From NCBI RefSeq assembly GCF_000498495.1, contig NZ_AVCS01000003.1, positions 1-64,000 of the forward strand: a DNA stretch of 64,000 nucleotides. The letters run 5' to 3'. The position numbers and the translations under genes are program-made. Every line of letters begins with the position of its first letter. Position 1 is the first letter of the stretch. Positions 60,862 through 64,000 of this stretch are shown here, in pieces. The notes beneath the pieces were generated by a model, which saw only the letters and a program-made list of their open reading frames with translations, was not told where the DNA came from and did no database searches. This stretch comes from Flavobacterium enshiense DK69. Lineage in GTDB: Bacteria; Bacteroidota; Bacteroidia; Flavobacteriales; Flavobacteriaceae.

Positions 60862-61290
60862 TTAACGAATCCCGGGAGCACTTGTATTATGTGGTGCTAT
60901 ATAACCTCCACCTTGGTATGAATTATTATAATTTTGGTTATAATAGGAATTGCTGTTATCATTTTGATAGTTATTTTGGCTTCTCTCCACCCATTCTTTA
61001 CAAACAACTTCAAATCGATATTCAGATCCACTATTTGGTGAAACTATATCGTGAGTTCCGTAATTATAATTAGATACTAATTTTTTTACCGTTTTTAAAA
61101 GCCACTTTTCTTCTTTTTCCTTAACATCTTTACCATTGTTATCGGTAACAGCATATGCTTCTTTACGATAATTACCATCATTATCAAGTACAGAATATTC
61201 ACACTTAACGTGTACACATGACCTGTACGTCTGAGAATAACAATTGGCAATAAATAAGATTAGGATTGTTGAGTAGATTATTTTTTTCAT
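60862..61290 (-). CDS. Hypothetical exported protein with N/Q/Y-rich tail (142 aa)
   Basis: A 142-residue secreted protein with signal peptide MKKIIYSTILILFIANCYSQ. The next 80 residues are a compact domain with three cysteines (YRSCVHVKCEY and VVCKEW), possibly disulfide-bonded. The tail (about 105-142) is low-complexity, rich in Asn, Gln, Tyr and Ser (NNYQNDNSNSYYNQNYNNSY), suggestive of a flexible or adhesive surface element. No known family. The sequence is flanked by non-coding DNA on both sides. Confidence 0.55.
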   Translation of the reverse strand: MKKIIYSTILILFIANCYSQTYRSCVHVKCEYSVLDNDGNYRKEAYAVTDNNGKDVKEKEEKWLLKTVKKLVSNYNYGTHDIVSPNSGSEYRFEVVCKEWVERSQNNYQNDNSNSYYNQNYNNSYQGGGYIAPHNTSAPGIR

Positions 61291-61859
61291 ATGTTAAAAA
61301 TTAGATTATTTAAATTTAGCACTCATCCCTTTTTATTTTTTTAGGGCATATAGTTAAATTACTTTACAATGTGTTGTTTCGATTAACTGCAATGGCAATG
61401 AAACAAACTTTAATATTGTTCTTTTGTAGGTTGATTTTGCATTAGAGAACTTAATGCCTTTGGGGTTGGCAATGCAAAAATACCCAATCCTCTCATAAGT
61501 AACTGGATTATAGCGACTTTTCACAAAATCAAAGGGTTTTGTTGTTGATCCAAATTAACTTTTTTGAATAAATTAAACTAAGCCGGGACAAAACAGGGTT
61601 TTGGTCAATGGAAGAAGGAATAGATCTCAGTAATCTTTTGAGCAGTTCGGGTTTAATTCTGGGAAAAAGATACTTATGAGCCTGAAGAACCTCAGCACGT
61701 CACTTAGTACGATGAATGGGAATTTAATTCTAAAGTATCTGACTGGCAGAACTTAGAAACGGCTGAGGGACTCACAGGATATTAGCGTAAAGCTCAATTT
61801 ACAGCTATCTTAACAAATTGTATTGATGTTATTTTACAATAAACTGAAGATAAAACCAT
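61291..61859. other. Intergenic region with decayed coding DNA
   Basis: About 570 bp with no intact gene. Its last third contains a decayed reading frame (61660-61785, below). The rest is AT-rich and unremarkable. Confidence 0.45.
61660..61785 (+). pseudogene. Decayed coding fragment
   Basis: In frame, 42 codons read WEKDTYEPEEPQHVT, stop, YDEWEFNSKVSDWQNLETAE and LTGY, stop. Composition and codon choice look like a real protein end with an internal TAG, and a different frame (from ATG 61608) leads into it. The source gene is not recognised. Low confidence. Confidence 0.35.
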
Positions 61860-63044
61860 CTATAATTTATATTTCAACAGCTCTGAAATTACTTCAAAAT
61901 ACTCCTTTTCAGTTTTCAGATATGAATTTACTGTATTGTTATAATAATTAAGCTCAACAAAGTATTCCAAAGATGAAATTTGTCCTAATGACAAAGCTTT
62001 GTCCAGAAGCATTATATTATCGTTCATAACAGTCGATTTCTGATAATCATTCAAAATTGATTTTAGATTTTCATATTTGCCGTAAAGCTGTTTTATTTCG
62101 TAATAATGATCATTTTTATGGTCAGTTAATGACATTTCAGCAAAACTCATTCTTGCTTTTTGCAGTTTTACGGTGTTTTTACTTTCCCATAAAGGCAATG
62201 AAATCCCAGTGTGAATACCATTGTAGGTCTGTCCCAAAATACCCTGATAATGGTAACCTACTTCCATTTTTGGCAATGTTAAGGCTTTGCTTACTTCCAT
62301 TTGTTTCTGGGTAATCAGTTTTTCCTGTTCTAAAAACTTTCGCATTGGATCGCTATCTTCAATCTCTTTTTCTAAGGTTTCAAAATCAGGAATTGCAGGA
62401 AAATCAAAATAAACAGTGTCCTTGAAAACTAATGGGTTGCCACCATTTAAACCAGTAAGTTTTTCGTTTAGTCTTACTATTTCGGAAAGATTCTCCTGAT
62501 GTTCTTTTTTTATTTCAATCAATTGAACTTCGGCTTTATTTACATCGAGAATATTACCGTCACCGTTCTTCAACCTCCTTTGAAAATTTGATAACCATCT
62601 TTCGGTTGCTGCTTTTCTTTTAGTCAAAGGATTTTGAAGTTTATTCCTGTACACTAATTCGATACAGATTTTCTTCACTTCAAACAGCAAATTTTGAGTA
62701 ATCAATTTATACTGGATATCAGCCTGAGTTATCTGCTCATTAGCTAACTGATTTTTCTTCGAATATGCTGTAGGAAAATCAAAGGATTGGGAAATGGTAA
62801 AATCGGTTTGATTTCCTGCATTTGCCGGACTTCCTTTCAGATAATCATATTCCAATGTCGGATTATAAAGCGAAATTCCCGTTTTATATTGGACTTTCTG
62901 CGCTTTAATATATTCCTCATTCGCCTGAATGGTTTTATTGTTTTTACTGACTTCAGACAATACTTCGTCAATTGTAGATTGTGATTTTCCCTGCAACGGA
63001 ATAAGTGCGATTCCACATATTATCACTAAAAAACTACGCTTCAT
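61860..63044 (-). CDS. TolC-family outer-membrane channel of a metal efflux system
   Basis: A 394-residue TolC-like protein (CusC/CzcC family). The start MKRSFLVIICGIALIPLQG (63044) begins a signal peptide; an upstream start at 63089 is less likely. The mature part has the long amphipathic helices of the outer-membrane efflux fold, in two related halves, with TIDEVLSEVSKNNKTIQANEEYI, FPTAYSKKNQLANEQIT and IHTGISLPLWESKNTVKLQK. It should join an RND pump and an adaptor to export heavy metal ions. Its start overlaps the end of the RND pump gene by 11 nt, so the pair is an operon. Confidence 0.88.
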   Translation of the reverse strand: MKRSFLVIICGIALIPLQGKSQSTIDEVLSEVSKNNKTIQANEEYIKAQKVQYKTGISLYNPTLEYDYLKGSPANAGNQTDFTISQSFDFPTAYSKKNQLANEQITQADIQYKLITQNLLFEVKKICIELVYRNKLQNPLTKRKAATERWLSNFQRRLKNGDGNILDVNKAEVQLIEIKKEHQENLSEIVRLNEKLTGLNGGNPLVFKDTVYFDFPAIPDFETLEKEIEDSDPMRKFLEQEKLITQKQMEVSKALTLPKMEVGYHYQGILGQTYNGIHTGISLPLWESKNTVKLQKARMSFAEMSLTDHKNDHYYEIKQLYGKYENLKSILNDYQKSTVMNDNIMLLDKALSLGQISSLEYFVELNYYNNTVNSYLKTEKEYFEVISELLKYKL

Positions 63045-64000
63045 TTTGTTCTTTTTTACGATTAGATAAATAGTATACCACTGGCACAATGAAAATGTTC
63101 AGTAGTGTTGAGGTAAGTAAACCGCCCAAGATTACTTTAGCCATAGGGCTTTGGATTTCATTTCCCGGCAAATCGCTTGCAATTGCTAACGGAATCAAAG
63201 CCAAACCAGCGGTTAAAGCAGTCATTAAAATTGGGCTTAATCGGTCTTTTGAACCCTGTATGACCGTATCATAAAGACTTAAACCTTCTTTTTCCAGTGT
63301 CTCATAATGAGAAATAAGCAAAATACCATTTCTGGTTGCTACACCAAATAATGTGATAAAACCAATTATTGCAGGAATACTCAAAATTCCACTTGTAAAA
63401 TAAATAGTGAATACTCCACCAATTAAAGCCAAAGGAAGATTAAGCAAAATGATTGATGCGGTTTTTACTTTTTTGAATTCGTGATATAAAATCATAAAAA
63501 TCGCAAATATGGATAGAAAAGAAGTAAGCAGTAATGTTTTTGACGCTTCTGCTTCTGCTTCAAATTGCCCCCCGTACTCGATGTGATATTCTTCAGGTAA
63601 CTTTATTTTTTCATCAATTATCTTTCGAATATCAGCTACAACGCTACTTTGGTCACGTCCCGTTACGTTAGCAGAAACGACAGTTTTTCGCTGTACGTTT
63701 TCACGATTAATTGTGTTAGGACCCGAAGCGCTTATTATATCAGCAACATAATACAAAGGTACTTTCTGACCATCTTTTGTATCAATCATTGCATTTTTGA
63801 TGTTTTCAATCTTTCCTTTGTTAGCATCATCGAAACGGAGCAGCAAATCAAACGTTTTATTACCTTCATAAATTTCGGAAACTTTTTCGCCGGCAAAAGC
63901 TACGTCGACAAACTCGTTGAACTGACCAACAGTTATGCCGTAGTGATTAAGCAATTCTCTTTTTGCTTTTATCTGAATTTGCGGAATTTCAATCTGCTGT
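63034..64000 (-). CDS. CzcA/CusA-family heavy-metal RND efflux pump (partial, 5' part outside)
   Basis: The C-terminal third of a heavy-metal efflux RND pump; the gene runs off the window at 64000, so the annotated stretch is incomplete. In-frame residues before the first Met read QQIEIPQIQIKAKRELLNHYGITVGQ, the expected interior of the pump (an ORF start at 63954 is not real). Visible features are YGGQFEAEAEASKTLL, membrane helices of the second half (TSFLSIFAIFMILYHEFKKV, ALIGGVFTIYFTSGILSIPA), ATRNGILLISHY and GGLLTSTLLNIFIVPVVYYL. Substrate metal cannot be told from this part. Downstream overlaps the TolC-like gene. Confidence 0.9.
   Translation of the reverse strand, partial: QQIEIPQIQIKAKRELLNHYGITVGQFNEFVDVAFAGEKVSEIYEGNKTFDLLLRFDDANKGKIENIKNAMIDTKDGQKVPLYYVADIISASGPNTINRENVQRKTVVSANVTGRDQSSVVADIRKIIDEKIKLPEEYHIEYGGQFEAEAEASKTLLLTSFLSIFAIFMILYHEFKKVKTASIILLNLPLALIGGVFTIYFTSGILSIPAIIGFITLFGVATRNGILLISHYETLEKEGLSLYDTVIQGSKDRLSPILMTALTAGLALIPLAIASDLPGNEIQSPMAKVILGGLLTSTLLNIFIVPVVYYLSNRKKEQNEA

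Overview
The window reads as chromosome of a Bacteroidota member, most likely a Flavobacterium or close relative in the Flavobacteriaceae. Reasons: gliding-motility ABC transporter genes gldF and gldG, a secreted protein with a type IX secretion (T9SS) sorting domain, fused-subunit E1 2-oxoacid dehydrogenase, many DUF families typical of the group, low G+C with AT-rich intergenic DNA, and repeated matches to the Bacteroidota sigma -7 element TANNTTTG upstream of starts. No plasmid, phage or CRISPR array was seen.

Layout. 0.1-7.3 kb: E1 dehydrogenase, a degenerate M1-peptidase/outer-membrane-barrel fusion, tRNA-Tyr, a TlpA-like lipoprotein. 7.4-10.3 kb: a sulfur-detoxification cluster (Crp/Fnr regulator, TauE exporter, persulfide dioxygenase/rhodanese) with matching dyads placed near -41 of two predicted promoters. 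10.5-19.6 kb: glutamate dehydrogenase, DUF423, a compact five-gene run with two paralogues flanking a YchJ protein, a 2'-5' RNA ligase, a large methyltransferase facing a saccharopine-dehydrogenase-like gene, a YdjM-type membrane protein and a small cytochrome c. 19.8-24.6 kb: cbpA-cbpM, OsmC, flavohaemoglobin hmp, an MpaB-type oxygenase, DUF2809.

24.7-31.2 kb is accessory: small orphan genes, a 5'-truncated GmrSD (DUF1524) remnant coupled to a PLD-family gene, a duplicated gene fragment, and four copies of one palindromic hairpin that closes successive gene units. 31.3-36.4 kb is an inducible mutagenesis locus: a second DnaE polymerase and DinB, divergent from a LexA-like XRE-S24 repressor with a clear operator between them.

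36.5-52.5 kb is mostly core: T9SS cargo with seven repeats, mnmE, a universal stress protein, dnaN, gldG-gldF, DUF62, phoH, envelope proteins, an FGE-type enzyme and an MFS transporter. 53.0-61.8 kb is again accessory: a frameshifted WG-repeat gene, a YwqK/MORN-repeat gene that appears to start at CTG, and a row of small, mostly exported orphan proteins. The window ends inside a heavy-metal RND efflux operon (CzcA/CusA-like pump and TolC-like channel).

All functional calls come from reading the translated sequence; no database search was run. Promoter calls rest on the -7 motif and distance only; a -33 TTG is usually not obvious.
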